Shown here one piece after another: positions 1 to 8,541 of a stretch of 64,000 nucleotides of DNA (position 1 is the first letter of the stretch; each line of letters starts with the position of its first letter). The stretch comes from DASZIT01 sp963819695 (GTDB taxonomy: Bacteria > Actinomycetota > Acidimicrobiia > Acidimicrobiales > RAAP-2): NCBI GenBank assembly GCA_963819695.1, contig CAWFXD010000001.1:1-64000 (forward strand). The letters run 5' to 3'. Under the pieces are notes generated by a model. The model made no database searches. It had not been told where the DNA came from and saw only the letters and a list, made by a program, of their open reading frames with translations. The position numbers and the translations under genes are program-made.

Positions 1-410
1 AGGTGATGTTCCGTCCTGGCATCCCCGGGACCACTGCAAGGGAAAGACCGGTCTATTGGCAAGGTCCGGGAAAGGGTGGCTGCCGTGCCTCTGAGCTCAA
101 CAGCGATGTTGCAGTTTTTGATAGCGAGGCGTTGGCCATCGCCATTTTTAGGTCGGCTGCCTTACCTCTTCCGCCCACCGCATCCCGCTGGACTGCAATT
201 TCGATCGAGGAAGCGCTTACTCATGGAGAGGAACTCCCCGCACGGTATTCGTGGGGTGGAGGAAATGTGATCTCCCCGGAACCCTGAACGAACCGGACGG
301 CGTCGAACCAGCGATAGGGGTGCGTCTTTCTTGGTCATCTATGTGGCGCTCGTGGTTGCAGTTAGATGATGGCTGGGCGGGAACAGATGGTCTATGGAAA
401 GCTCTGCGGT
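1..410. other. Accessory-region stretch without a convincing gene
   Basis: No reading frame here has a recognisable domain. An open frame on the + strand (3-287) is only 94 codons long, has no clear ribosome binding site and matches nothing I know. The stretch lies at the edge of a region full of frameshifted small genes, so it may hold the tail of another decayed gene cut by the window edge. Confidence 0.3.
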
Positions 411-900
411 GTGAGGCGGTCGCCAGTCGGGGTATGGTTCGCAGCCATCTCAGTTGTGTTCCTCGCCACTGCATGCGGTGGCGGGCCGTCAGGACATGCG
501 GTTAACCGGCCTACGACCTCGACCAATAGAAGACCATTATTTTGACGGCAGAAAAGGTCACAGCATCTCCCGGGATGGGACTTCAAGATGGTCAGCAAGT
601 GACCATTCACGTCCAGGGTTTCAGGCCGGGTGTGCCGGGAATCAAGTTCTACCTGTCCGAATGCCAGTCACCCTTGCAGGTCAATTCTCGGGGTGCGGGA
701 ACCAGTTGGCCGCCCAGCCCTTCGGTCTTACCGACAGCAACGGAGACGGAACGGGGTCGGTATCCTTCACTGTCCAATCAAGTGCCGCAACAAGACCTCT
801 CAGCTCGGTATTGGTCCCTTGCGCCGGAACATGTGTGATCGTCGCGACCACGGGAGCCAACGGCAACTACGGCTTTGCACCCATCGCGTTCGCCGGGTAG
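411..900 (+). pseudogene. Frameshifted lipoprotein with neocarzinostatin-like domain
   Basis: The three consecutive pieces make one protein only if two frameshifts are allowed. A GTG at 411 opens a signal peptide ending in a lipobox (FLATAC, then GGG). That frame stops near 543 at a run of four T. The next frame carries TASPGMGLQDGQQVTIHVQG, and after a shift near 690 the last frame carries the Cys-containing end (VPCAGTCVIVATT) and stops at 900. The 'ASPxxGLxDGQxVTV' opening and the paired Cys are typical of secreted neocarzinostatin-like beta-sandwich proteins of actinobacteria. It would be a membrane-anchored extracellular protein of unknown role. The indels are either decay or sequence errors. 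Confidence 0.5.
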
Positions 901-1096
901 CTACTGCCTCACCGATCCGGCGGTGGGGGCAGGGGTCGCCGGGCGCCGATCGGGTCAGCCCACGTGCCAAGGTAGAAGTTGTCAACCAAATCCCGCTCAC
1001 CGTCGTAATTCGGTTCATGGACCCGCGAACCGCCAACCCGGCTCATGCGTCATAAATGCAGTGGATATCTATGCGGAAGGGTCAAGATTGGATCAG

Positions 1097-2063
1097 GTGA
1101 CAAAATCACGGGGTCGACTGCACCCTGACGCAGTGGCTCATGGGGCTCGTATTGCCGCTTCGATCGGTTTTACCGTCCTGCTGGCCGGATGCGCGACAAG
1201 AACGGGTGCCGCTCCTGTCCAATCAAGGGGCTCGCGCCCAACTTCAACCGTCGTAGCCAGCACTCGTCCCGTCGCTGCCGCTTCAGACGCAGCCATGCTT
1301 CTCAAGCTGGCTCCGGTGCCTCCAGGGGCCAACCGGGCGGTCTCATCGCCGGTCGAGGCCACCTCCGGCGCCCCGCAGACCCCCGCCTCGCCCGATCTGG
1401 TCGATCAGGCTGCATGGTGGACGGGGCCCGTGGGAACATGGCCTCGATGACGACGTGGGTGGAGAGCCAGGTGCCGGCAGGCGCAACCGTGATGGGCTCG
1501 GGTCGTCGTCCACCCGGGAGTCAACGACTCGGAGTACGTGGTCTTCGCCTTCCCCGCTCAGCCGCCGGTGCTCACCTGGCGCACCCTCGCCGTCACGGTG
1601 GCTCCCGATGGACCGACCCAGGTTGCGGTGCGGGCCCGACGCCCAGGTCATCTGGGACCCTTCACGCCCTCCCGCGTCGCAGATCGACCCGAGGGCGGTG
1701 AGCTCGATCACCGTCACTCGCTTACCCAGCTTCCCGGAAGTGACTGGCACTACAACCGCCTTAGGGCTGCTGGCCACTGTGACCGACCCCTCTCGCATCC
1801 GTTCATTCGTCACTGTCCTTAACGGCCTCCCGATCGACAACTCGGGAGTCCACAGCTGCCCCGCCTGGTCCGGACTGAGCTTCACGGTTGAGCTCAAGGG
1901 CAGTGACAAGTCGACAGTGGCGACCCTCTCGGTGTTTAAGCCCAGTGCGAAGGGCTGGCCCTCACCGTCGGCAGCGCCCCACACATGAGTGTTGACGACC
2001 CCGGCAATGTTCTGATCAGACAAAATTGCGTCCATCCTCGGTATCCAGCTTCCCAAGGGCTGA
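1097..2063 (+). pseudogene. Multiply frameshifted actinobacterial lipoprotein
   Basis: A GTG at 1097 opens a signal peptide with lipobox LLAGC (about residue 33). The same protein then continues through at least four frames: a part with DQAAWWTGPVG, a short part with VESQVPAGATVMGSG, a part with FAFPAQPPVLTWRTLAVTV, and a long part with VTDPSRIRSFVTVLNGLP and GVHSCPA. The order of pieces fits a family of about 250-residue uncharacterised actinobacterial lipoproteins that I recognise by these motifs but cannot name. The reading frame is lost near 1440, 1500, 1640 and 1960. Function unknown, presumably surface exposed if intact. With this many indels it is most likely a pseudogene. Confidence 0.5.
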
Positions 2064-2228
2064 GCCCCATGGCATCAACCTGCCCAGCATCTGCCGACCA
2101 TGAATTCGGTGAAGTTCCGATTGCCCTAGCGTGCTACATGACTAGCAGTCAGGTGAGCCTTCTTACCCTGAGTTGGCCATCATCGTCGGTGGCCAGCAAT
2201 CTTCGAGATCGAGTGGGAGGCTGACGGC

Positions 2229-2637
2229 GTGGGTCAAATCGAGCGCCACCGGGGCGTTGCATCGCACTCCAGTTGGGCATTCGTTGCCCTTCTCGCGGTC
2301 CCGTTGTTGGTCGCCGCGTGCGTCAACCTCATCGTCTTCGACGGTTTCATCGACGACGAGCCAGCCGGACCGGACGCAACCGAACAGCGCACTCACCGCA
2401 TGGGCGGGATTCCCAATCGGATCCGTGAAGAATGGCGACTCATCCGAGATCGAGGTCACCGAGGGAGAGCACTCTGTCCGGGTGGGGATGGACTGGCTGC
2501 GTAGTACTTCGGTCGAAGTCACGGTCGAAGAGGGAGCAACGATCACCCTTGCAGCGTCGATGGGAAAGAATCCATTGCGAGAAGTGATCAAGTGGACATT
2601 TCGCCCCCGCCGGGCCATAGGCCTGCGCATTACGTAG
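2229..2637 (+). pseudogene. Frameshifted small membrane-anchored protein
   Basis: A GTG at 2229 is preceded by a good ribosome binding site (GGGAGG at 2214-2219). The N-terminal frame has one hydrophobic segment (about residues 16-38, ending in AACVNLIVF). The downstream frame, one base out of register, holds EGEHSVRVGMDWLRS, VEEGATITLAA and FRPRRAIGLR and stops at 2637. The two pieces join as membrane anchor plus a small beta-rich domain if one extra base between about 2350 and 2450 is removed. Function unknown. It lies just upstream of a hairpin repeat. Confidence 0.45.
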
Positions 2638-2650
2638 CACGGCAACCGAT

Positions 2651-2703
2651 CCCCGAAGTGCGCACTGCCACACCGACCCGGCGTGCGGGGGCACCCGAAT
2701 CGA
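2651..2703. repeat. Dispersed hairpin repeat, copy 1
   Basis: About 53 bp that aligns along most of its length with copy 3 (3961-4015), including GAAGTGC, ACTGCC, GACCCGGCGT and a CGGGG-(n2)-ACCC end. The core forms a CCCG/CGGG stem with a 5-base loop. It begins 14 bases after the stop codon of the preceding gene fragment. Confidence 0.6.
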
Positions 2704-2780
2704 AGGTGACGTAGGCATAGGCTTTGCAAGTGCCGACATTGAACCTTGGCGAAAATCAGGTGCGTGCGGCCCGCCAGCAA

Positions 2781-3097
2781 ATGTCAGCGGCCTGGGCATG
2801 GATCGCCTTGGTGATCGGGGGTGTCAGCGCGGGCCGTTGCCTTTTGGTTCACGGTTGGACCCTGGTCTGTCAGCGTTGGAAGCGTTTCCCACCCCTTGTG
2901 TTGGCTCACCCTTCATGGGGCGATACCGATCTGTTTATGATTCTTTTGCCACGACAGCGGCTGCTTGCCAGCTTCAAGCTGCAAATCGGATGCACACCGC
3001 AGAGGTTGCGTGGCTTATCGGGCTGGTGTTCGTCGTTCTCGGCATAGTGCTGTTGCGACGGGCAAGGCGGCGCTCGGAAGGTTCGCCTGCGGCCTAA
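2781..3097 (+). pseudogene. Remnant of a small two-helix membrane protein
   Basis: An ATG at 2781 begins a hydrophobic segment (WAWIALVIGGVSA). Different frames then continue with VAFWFTVGPWSVSV and finally, in the frame ending at 3097, with HTAEVAWLIGLVFVVLGIVL followed by a basic tail RRARRR. The intact protein would have had an N-terminal and a C-terminal membrane helix. At least two frame changes are needed, so I call it a remnant. No family recognised. Confidence 0.35.
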
Positions 3098-3108
3098 GGA
3101 CGGGCTGC

Positions 3109-3155
3109 CACCGAGTGTGCCGCAAGTGAGCTGCCGACCCGGTGATCGGCGGTAG
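3109..3155. repeat. Dispersed hairpin repeat, diverged copy 2
   Basis: Shares GTGCCGCAAGTG, CTGCCGACCCGG and a CCCG/CGGC hairpin with copies 1 and 3, but the terminal GGGATACCC part is altered. It starts 11 bases after the stop codon at 3097. Lower confidence than the other copies. Confidence 0.35.
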
Positions 3156-3221
3156 GGTCGAGCCGATCGCCGACCTACCATCAGCAGGTGCAAGGTCTTC
3201 CTGGGTCAATAGCGGACCGGC

Positions 3222-3927
3222 TTGCTTGGACCAAGTTGGATCGCCGATGATGCTCAAGGATCGTTTGAGGTAACCGTGCACTTCCCGAGTGATCACATGC
3301 TTTTCGGCCAGCCTGTCGTTCTCGCCCGGGATGTGGCTTGTCGATTTGATGCCGCACAATATTGCAGCGCCGGCGTTGTAAGCCGGGATTCCTCCGTTCC
3401 CCTTGTTGACACAAAGGCACTCCTGCAGCATTTCTGCGATGAGGGACTTGTCAGCGTGTACTACGGCATACTTCCTGACAGTCATGTGGGTGAATGGTTG
3501 CCAGAGGAAGAGAAGGAGTCATTACGACTCTTTCATCTGACCGATGACGGCAAGCGATTGGCCAAAGCAAAGATAGGGCCTCCGCTCTCGCGGCAAGAGG
3601 TAGTCGTACTCCTTGAGGAAGCAATGATCAAGATTCGCGCTGTCATTGCCGACGATCGTGCTTCTCATCAGATCAACCGGGTACTCCTTTGCGGGAGTGC
3701 TCTGTATCCTGACGCCGTCGAGTTCGGGGACGTTGACCTCGTGGTCGAAGCTGCTCGTGCAGACCGGACTGCAAAACACCTTGACGCGGAGCTTGGAGGC
3801 GTTGATCTCGGACGGGAATGACCGTCTTGACGTGATGGTGTACGACAGGCGCTTTGACGTCAACCCCGTTGGAGAGGGAATAGCAGTCCTGCAGTTGTAC
3901 CCCGAGACTGACGAGAGCGACGCTTAG
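3222..3927 (+). pseudogene. Nucleotidyltransferase-like protein, frameshifted near its end
   Basis: The frame from a TTG at 3222 encodes 199 residues with LTDDGKRLAKAKIGPPLSR (helical linker) followed by CGSALYPDAVEFGDVDLVVE, a nucleotidyltransferase signature (GS then DxD). It stops early at 3821. The frame one base over continues as LEALISDGNDRLDVMVYDRR to a stop at 3927, which reads as the natural C-terminal part of the fold. A single extra base near 3783 (CACCTTGACG) explains the break. Such proteins are often solitary or toxin-antitoxin related; no partner gene is visible. The true start is uncertain. Base composition is lower in GC than most of the window. Confidence 0.5.
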
Positions 3928-3960
3928 CAGCCGAGGTTTCGTTCTTCTTGACCGAGTTGA

Positions 3961-4015
3961 CCCTCGGAAGTGCCGTACTGCCTGCTGACCCGGCGTTCGG
4001 GGATACCCAAGCGAA
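3961..4015. repeat. Dispersed hairpin repeat, copy 3
   Basis: Best copy of the repeat: GGAAGTGCC, ACTGCC, GACCCGGCGTTCGGGG and ATACCCAA follow in order. The central CCCG-GCGTT-CGGG can fold as a hairpin. It lies about 35 bases after the stop at 3927. Confidence 0.6.
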
Positions 4016-4115
4016 TGCAGACGATCTAGAAGCTCGTCGTTCTTCGTGGTGATGCTGGCCAGGACCATTTGGGTCGGCATCGATGCGGCGTTGACCGCAC
4101 CTGGAATCGACGAAC

Positions 4116-4451
4116 ATGTCAATAGATCAGAAACCCAACATTGTGAAGTACGTCCTGAAGAGGAGCTTTCTTCTGTCGGCGGCCGCAGCCGTATTTGTGG
4201 TGATCGTGACGACCGTTGCGTTCGCCTTTGGCTCCGCACCGATCACCGTTGCAGTAGCCGGGGGCGTGTTGTATATAGCGATCGTGCTGTACGGCAGCTT
4301 CAAGATTAAAGGCACAGCTAAGGCGAAAGATACAGGGCGAGGGCCACAAGCATCCTTAGATGCGGGTCAACTCTCCCGGCAGTCGGGGATACCCACCGTT
4401 TCAAGCTGTCCCCAGCAGACCCCGTTTGACTGGATCGGTAGTCTTTCGTAG
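4116..4451 (+). CDS. Small membrane protein of unknown function
   Basis: The ATG at 4116 opens a 111-residue protein. Two hydrophobic segments (about residues 17-38 and 41-60) are joined by a very short turn, and a basic stretch (KIKGTAKAKD) follows, so it should sit in the membrane as a helical hairpin. The last 30 residues are encoded by the hairpin repeat copy at 4374-4396 and beyond, which suggests that the original stop was lost by a nearby frameshift and the frame now reads through. No ribosome binding site stands out and no family is recognised. Confidence 0.4.
   Translation: MSIDQKPNIVKYVLKRSFLLSAAAAVFVVIVTTVAFAFGSAPITVAVAGGVLYIAIVLYGSFKIKGTAKAKDTGRGPQASLDAGQLSRQSGIPTVSSCPQQTPFDWIGSLS
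4374..4396. repeat. Dispersed hairpin repeat core, copy 4
   Basis: CCCGGCAGTCGGGG followed by ATACCCACC matches the core of copies 1 and 3, including the CCCG/CGGG stem with a 5-base loop. The longer left part of the repeat is not evident. It lies inside the 3' end of the frame 4116-4451. Confidence 0.5.
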
Positions 4452-4936
4452 TGCGACGATCCTGGCTTGTGGATTTGCGGGAGTATCGCTAGTGGTGGCC
4501 GGGTGCAGCGCGACCACCACGCACGCAGGCGGTGACCCTGGAGGGGGCGATAGTCCGCTCCCTCATTCCGGAGACTCGATTGGCTCTGCCGCCTGAGGCC
4601 GAAAGCGTCTCGGTTCATGTCAGCGAACCCACATGGGAATCACTCGGTTGTGACGGGACCTCAGGATGGACATTGGCCTCCGTCAACATCTCGTTCAGTT
4701 CGGGATTGTCGTCGGCGGCCATCCATCAGAGTGCCAATCAGTCGATGTCTGAAGCAGGCTGGACATCCATCCCAACGCCTTCGTATCTCGGACCAACGTT
4801 CGCTGTCTGGTCCAAGCAGGGCAAAGAGGGAGTCATGGCGATTCATTTGGACGGCGGCAACCCAGGCGAGCCTCCCACTACTTGGCATCTCACGGGGACC
4901 GAGCCAGCGAAGGGGCAGGCAGTTAGGACTTGTTGA
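4426..4936 (+). pseudogene. Frameshifted lipoprotein of unknown function
   Basis: A TTG at 4426 can open a signal peptide (ILACGFAGVSLVVAGC) with a clear lipobox. This frame stops at 4596, while the frame one base over carries ALPPEAESVSVHVSEP, WESLGCDGTSGWTLAS, AGWTSIPTPSYLGP and LDGGNPGEPPTTWHLTG to a stop at 4936. Together they read as one secreted lipoprotein of about 165 residues with a single indel near 4550. Family not recognised. Another copy of the hairpin repeat follows 14 bases after the stop. Confidence 0.45.
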
Positions 4937-4950
4937 CCAACTAGCAACGC

Positions 4951-4976
4951 TCAACCGGCGATCAGGGATACCCAAA
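4951..4976. repeat. Dispersed hairpin repeat core, copy 5
   Basis: CAACCGGCGATCAGGGATACCCAAAG matches the core of copy 3 with a weakened stem. An inverted pair GTTGA/TCAAC flanks it on the left (4932-4955). Confidence 0.45.
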
Positions 4977-5029
4977 GAGCGCCCGGGTACCGGCACATCC
5001 CGGTCGCTCTGACCTGCCACCATGAACCC

Positions 5030-5554
5030 GTGCCCGACAGCCGGTTCACCATCCGTCCGGCTCGCCCCGAGGACGCCCCACGTCTCCAACACATCGAGTT
5101 GGCCACCCAAGGCCAGTTCGTCGCCATCGGTTATGACCAGGTTGCTGCCAACCCCCCGGACTCCATCGAGTTGCTGGTCGAGTATGCGCGGTCAGAACGC
5201 TCCTGGGTAGCTGTGGTTGACGACGAGGTAGTGGGCTACATACTCGTAGGTGTCCTTGACAACGCCGCCCACATCTTCCACGTCTGCGTCCATCCCGGCC
5301 ACCAGGGACACGGGGTCGGGAAAGCACTTATCGAGCAGGTCAAGAGCTGGGCGCGTTCGGCGGGACGACCGGCAATAACCCTGGCGACCTTCTATGAGGT
5401 GCCATGGAACGGTCCGCTCTACGAGCACCTCGGCTTCCGAGTGCTGGATGAGTCGGAACTGGGACCCGAGATGCTGGCCAGAGGGGAGCACGACGTGGCC
5501 GGAGGACTATCGCCTAAGGGGCAGGTGGCCATGCGGCTCGACCTCGACATCTGA
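5030..5554 (+). CDS. GNAT family N-acetyltransferase
   Basis: A 174-residue acetyltransferase of the GNAT fold, moving an acetyl group from acetyl-CoA to an unknown amine. The order is classic: FTIRPARPEDAPRL (beta 1 and helix 1), WVAVVDDEVVGYI (beta 2-3), HVCVHPGHQGHGVGKALIEQ with the Q/RxxGxG/A pyrophosphate loop at about residues 92-99, and NGPLYEHLGFR near the end. A GTG at 5030 is chosen because the conserved fold begins six residues later; an ATG at 5022 is in another frame. It is the one intact gene of the accessory row and stands alone. Substrate cannot be told from sequence. Confidence 0.85.
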   Translation: MPDSRFTIRPARPEDAPRLQHIELATQGQFVAIGYDQVAANPPDSIELLVEYARSERSWVAVVDDEVVGYILVGVLDNAAHIFHVCVHPGHQGHGVGKALIEQVKSWARSAGRPAITLATFYEVPWNGPLYEHLGFRVLDESELGPEMLARGEHDVAGGLSPKGQVAMRLDLDI

Positions 5555-5777
5555 CCCAGGTCGGTCGGGCTGCGAGTCTGTACGAACTCTCGACATAGCC
5601 GACCGTCCGCAACTGCCGGTTACCGAGCGGGGACGCCCCTTCCCCGCCTTGCCCGGAAGTGCCGCTGGGGGACGCTCTCACCCGCCCTTCGCATCATTGG
5701 GCTGTTGGCTCGGTCTGCCTCGCGACGCCGGGACCGGGACGTGGCCGAGCCCGCAGGTCGAAGGTGCGGTGATCCGG

Positions 5778-6987
5778 TCATGACTCACCCCACAATGCAG
5801 CACCAACCTGCTCGGCAGCCGCCCTGGCCGTCTCCTCCAGTACGTGCTGGTATCGGGAAGTCACCCGAACATCGGAGTGTCCGAGGAGGCGCATGGCCAC
5901 CCCTGGTGGCACACCTTGGACCAACAACAGCGTGGCGGCAGTATGTCTGGCGTCGTGGAGGCGAGCCGGGCGGACGCCGGCGGCCTTCAGGATCCGGTGC
6001 CACTCGGCCGAGTCACCTTCCTTGCGGATTGGTGCCCCGTCATCGCGAATGAACACCAGGTCGTAGGGATTCCATTGGTTTCCACCCATCCGCTCCCGCT
6101 CGGCGGCTTGGGTCTCAGCGTGCTCTCGGAGCTGGTGGATCATCTGGACTGGCAGGGCCAGTGCTCGCCGACCCGCCGATGACTTGAGGGGAACGAGCTT
6201 CGGACCACCTCCATGCCGTGAAGGGCACCGACCTGGGTCCCGACCACAGGTCGGTTCACCCTCAGTGGCGACGCAGCCGTGCTGCCAGGCGAGATATTGC
6301 AGTTGTCCGTGCACTGTCAGCCTTCCAAGATCAATGTCGATGTCCGACCACCGCAAACCGAGCGCTTCCCCCTGCCGTAAGCCCAGTGCGAGGGCGACGG
6401 ACCATCTGGCGGCATTGCGCCGGCCGGCGGCGGCGGCCAGGATCTTCTGCGCTTCGGGGGCCGTGAGCGGCTCGATCTCGGGTGGGTCGTAGCGGGGCGG
6501 CGGGGAGAACCGGACCGGGTTGCGAGCCAGGTGCCCACGGTCGACCGCGGGCGTTGATCGCCGCGGACAGCGTCCGACGGACATGGGCGCAGGTGGCGGG
6601 CCCGGCCCCGGTGCCGAGGATCGACCGCCACAAGCTGTCGACGTGGTCGGCACCGAATCGGTCGAGTCTGACCGAGCCGATTGCCCCGACGATGTGATGG
6701 CGATCGACCTTGTATCCCTCGGCGGTCTTGGGCCGAACGCCAGCGATTACCCGCCCTTCGATCCAGATGTCCAACCACTCGGCGATGGTGAACGGACGAT
6801 CACCCAGGTATCCCGAGTCTCGCTGGCCCTCAAGTCGGGCCACCTTTTCCGCCACTTCTCGCTTCGTCCGAGCTCTCACGTGCTTGCGACGGCGGCCGTT
6901 TTGACCGAATCCGTAGCTTACCCACCCGTGCCAGCCGCCTTTCGAATCCTTATATATAGAGGACCGGCCGTTGGCCGATTTGGTCAC
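5778..6987 (-). pseudogene. int: Tyrosine-family integrase, interrupted by one frameshift
   Basis: Site-specific recombinase of the phage integrase type. The first part (start GTG at 6987) has an N-terminal arm-binding region (GRSSIYKDSKGGWHGWVSYG) and a core-binding domain (FTIAEWLDIWIEG to TLSAAINAR). The second part has the catalytic domain: Arg in GLRQGEALGLRW, LHDARHTAAT, LGHSD and nucleophile Tyr in SRYQHV. One surplus base near 6550 separates them; removing it gives INAR-VDRGHLARNP. Between the first Arg and the HxxR motif lies a Cys cluster (HGC, TCGRDPGRCP) common in actinobacterial integrases. The start codon overlaps the stop of the excisionase-like gene (GTGA), so the two are translationally coupled. 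Its position next to tRNA-Ala fits an integrated element. Confidence 0.8.
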
Positions 6988-7304
6988 GCCGCACCCAACC
7001 GGGCCAGGAAAGCTTCGAGGGATCGGCGGGGTACGCAACGGGCACGCCCAATTCGTATCCCCTCCAACTCTCCAGCGGCCAGCAACTCGAACACCCGACT
7101 GCGGGAGACTCGTAACTCCCGGGCCGTTTCTACGACGGTGAGAAGGTTGACGTTGCCCGGCGGAGCGGTCAGCGCGGTTTCGATTTGGGTGATGGCCTCG
7201 CGAACGGCAGCAAGTTCTAGGACCATCCTTTCCTCGGCCTCGTGAATCCGGGCCAGCGCGGCAGCCGGCGAGAGCTCCGTGAACCGGGTGGTGGCTGCCC
7301 CCAT
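6984..7304 (-). CDS. Excisionase-like helix-turn-helix protein
   Basis: A 106-residue protein whose C-terminal half (VNLLTVVETARELRVSRSRV, then FELLAAGELEGIRIGRARC) is a MerR/excisionase-type winged helix, the family often annotated 'helix-turn-helix domain, excisionase'. The N-terminal half is a helical, probably coiled extension. It lies directly upstream of the integrase and overlaps its GTG start by four bases, the usual arrangement for a recombination directionality factor with its integrase. Role in excision is inferred from position; it could also regulate the integrase promoter. Confidence 0.75.
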   Translation of the reverse strand: MGAATTRFTELSPAAALARIHEAEERMVLELAAVREAITQIETALTAPPGNVNLLTVVETARELRVSRSRVFELLAAGELEGIRIGRARCVPRRSLEAFLARLGAA

Positions 7305-7583
7305 GCTCAGTGATGCCCTTGCGAGTCGTTGGGGGACCGGAGAGAAAGGGTCACCAGATGAGGATGGCTCGCCGCACCCGAATTGGTCCTCACCATTCGA
7401 GGACAGCGTCTTCGCATGGAGTCGAAGACGGCGCCGATCGCGCAGAAAGTCGATCGCCGAACGTCCACGCGAGTCCGGGCTCGTCGGCCGGCTCGTCGGA
7501 CCAGTGGCTACCGCGTGGCTACCGTGGGCCTCCGGTGGCCCATCTTTTTTGGCGGATCTAACGCCCTGACCAGGACTTTCGAG

Positions 7584-7657
7584 TGGAGATGATGGGACTC
7601 GAACCCACGACCCCCTGCTTGCAAAGCAGGTGCTCTAGCCAACTGAGCTACATCCCC
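7584..7657 (-). tRNA. tRNA-Ala (anticodon TGC)
   Basis: Read on the minus strand it folds fully: acceptor GGGGATG with CATCTCC, D-stem GCTC/GAGC, anticodon stem CCTGC/GCAGG around TTTGCAA, and a T-arm with TTCGAGT. CCA is not encoded. Its 3' end points at the integrase gene. The 279 bases between (7305-7583) hold no gene. This is the likely attachment site of the island to the left; I found no second copy of the tRNA 3' end within the window. Confidence 0.95.
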
Positions 7658-7800
7658 GGGGACCGCGTGATGTCTGTGCGCCCGTCCAGTGTCGATATGG
7701 AAGCCAATTCGCTGGCCCGGTCTCCCAAGCGTAGATCGTAGGCGGTTCCGGCCTCGACGCTCCCGTGCTTGACGCCTCACCCGGTGGGCTCAGCCGGCGG

Positions 7801-8322
7801 TCAGAAGTCGGCCGTGTTCGGAGGATCCTCTTTGGCCCGTGCGTACGAACGGTCGATCTCTTCCCAGGCCGCGTCCACCCCTTCGAACCCGTCCACCTTG
7901 GTGAGCTTCCCCGGCTCCAGGTCCTTGTAGACGTCGAAGAAGTGAGCGATCTCGAAGGTGAGGTGAGGGGGTAGTCCTTCGAGGTCGGTGACGGCATCCC
8001 ACATCGGGTCGCCACAGGCCACCGAGATGATCTTGGCGTCGGGGCCCTTCTCGTCGGACATCCAAAAGACGCCCACCGGGCGGGTTTCCACCAGGCAACC
8101 GGGAAAGGTCGGCTCGTCGATCAGAACCAGGGCGTCAAGGGGGTCCCCGTCCTCGGCCAGGGTGTCGGGGACAAACCCGTAATCGGCGGGGTAGAACGTC
8201 GCCGAGAACAACCTCCGATCCAGTCGGATCAGGTGACGCTCGTGGTCATATTCGTACTTGTTCCGGCTTCCTCGGGGGATCTCGACGATTACTTCGAGCA
8301 GTCGCTGGTCATCCATGCTCAT
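7801..8322 (-). CDS. ppa: Inorganic pyrophosphatase (family I)
   Basis: Cytoplasmic hydrolysis of pyrophosphate to two phosphates, which pulls biosynthetic reactions forward. Family I signatures are all present: VEIPRGSRNKYEYD, then YPADYGFVPDTL, and DGDPLDALVL with the metal-binding Asp triad, then the C-terminal AHFFDVYKDLEP and WEEIDRSY. I start at the ATG at 8322 (about 173 residues, the normal length); an in-frame extension to 8388 is not conserved in the family. The gene is divergent from polyphosphate kinase, so two enzymes of phosphoanhydride metabolism share one 219-base intergenic region. Confidence 0.95.
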   Translation of the reverse strand: MSMDDQRLLEVIVEIPRGSRNKYEYDHERHLIRLDRRLFSATFYPADYGFVPDTLAEDGDPLDALVLIDEPTFPGCLVETRPVGVFWMSDEKGPDAKIISVACGDPMWDAVTDLEGLPPHLTFEIAHFFDVYKDLEPGKLTKVDGFEGVDAAWEEIDRSYARAKEDPPNTADF

Positions 8323-8529
8323 CACCCATCTTGGCCCCATTCTGTCTCCGGTCGAACCTCCCGCTCGGGGCGACGGCGGGAGAGTCACAACTTAGATGAC
8401 CGGGAACCCGACCGGGCCGGCCCGGGATTCGTCGAAGCCGGACCCGGAGCTCCGGGCTCCGGCCCCCGGCCCTCTTGCTGGCCGCCACGGCCAAACGCCG
8501 CCAGGAAGCCACCGCGGTGGACGGGCCGG

Positions 8530-8535
8530 TATTGT
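8530..8535 (+). promoter_or_regulatory. Putative -10 element for leaderless ppk1
   Basis: TATTGT fits the actinobacterial TANNNT consensus and sits six bases before the ATG at 8542, with no ribosome binding site, so transcription would begin at or next to the start codon. Confidence 0.4.
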
Positions 8536-8541
8536 TGGCGG

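Noticed and set aside
3015..3485. Minus-strand frame of 156 codons
   Set aside because: It overlaps the plus-strand nucleotidyltransferase-like gene, whose frame has recognisable motifs; the minus frame has none.
5778..6987. Integron integrase (IntI) for the cassette-like row
   Set aside because: The protein has an N-terminal arm-binding region and the Cys-cluster insert of phage-type integrases, sits at a tRNA with an excisionase, and is tail-to-tail with the row.
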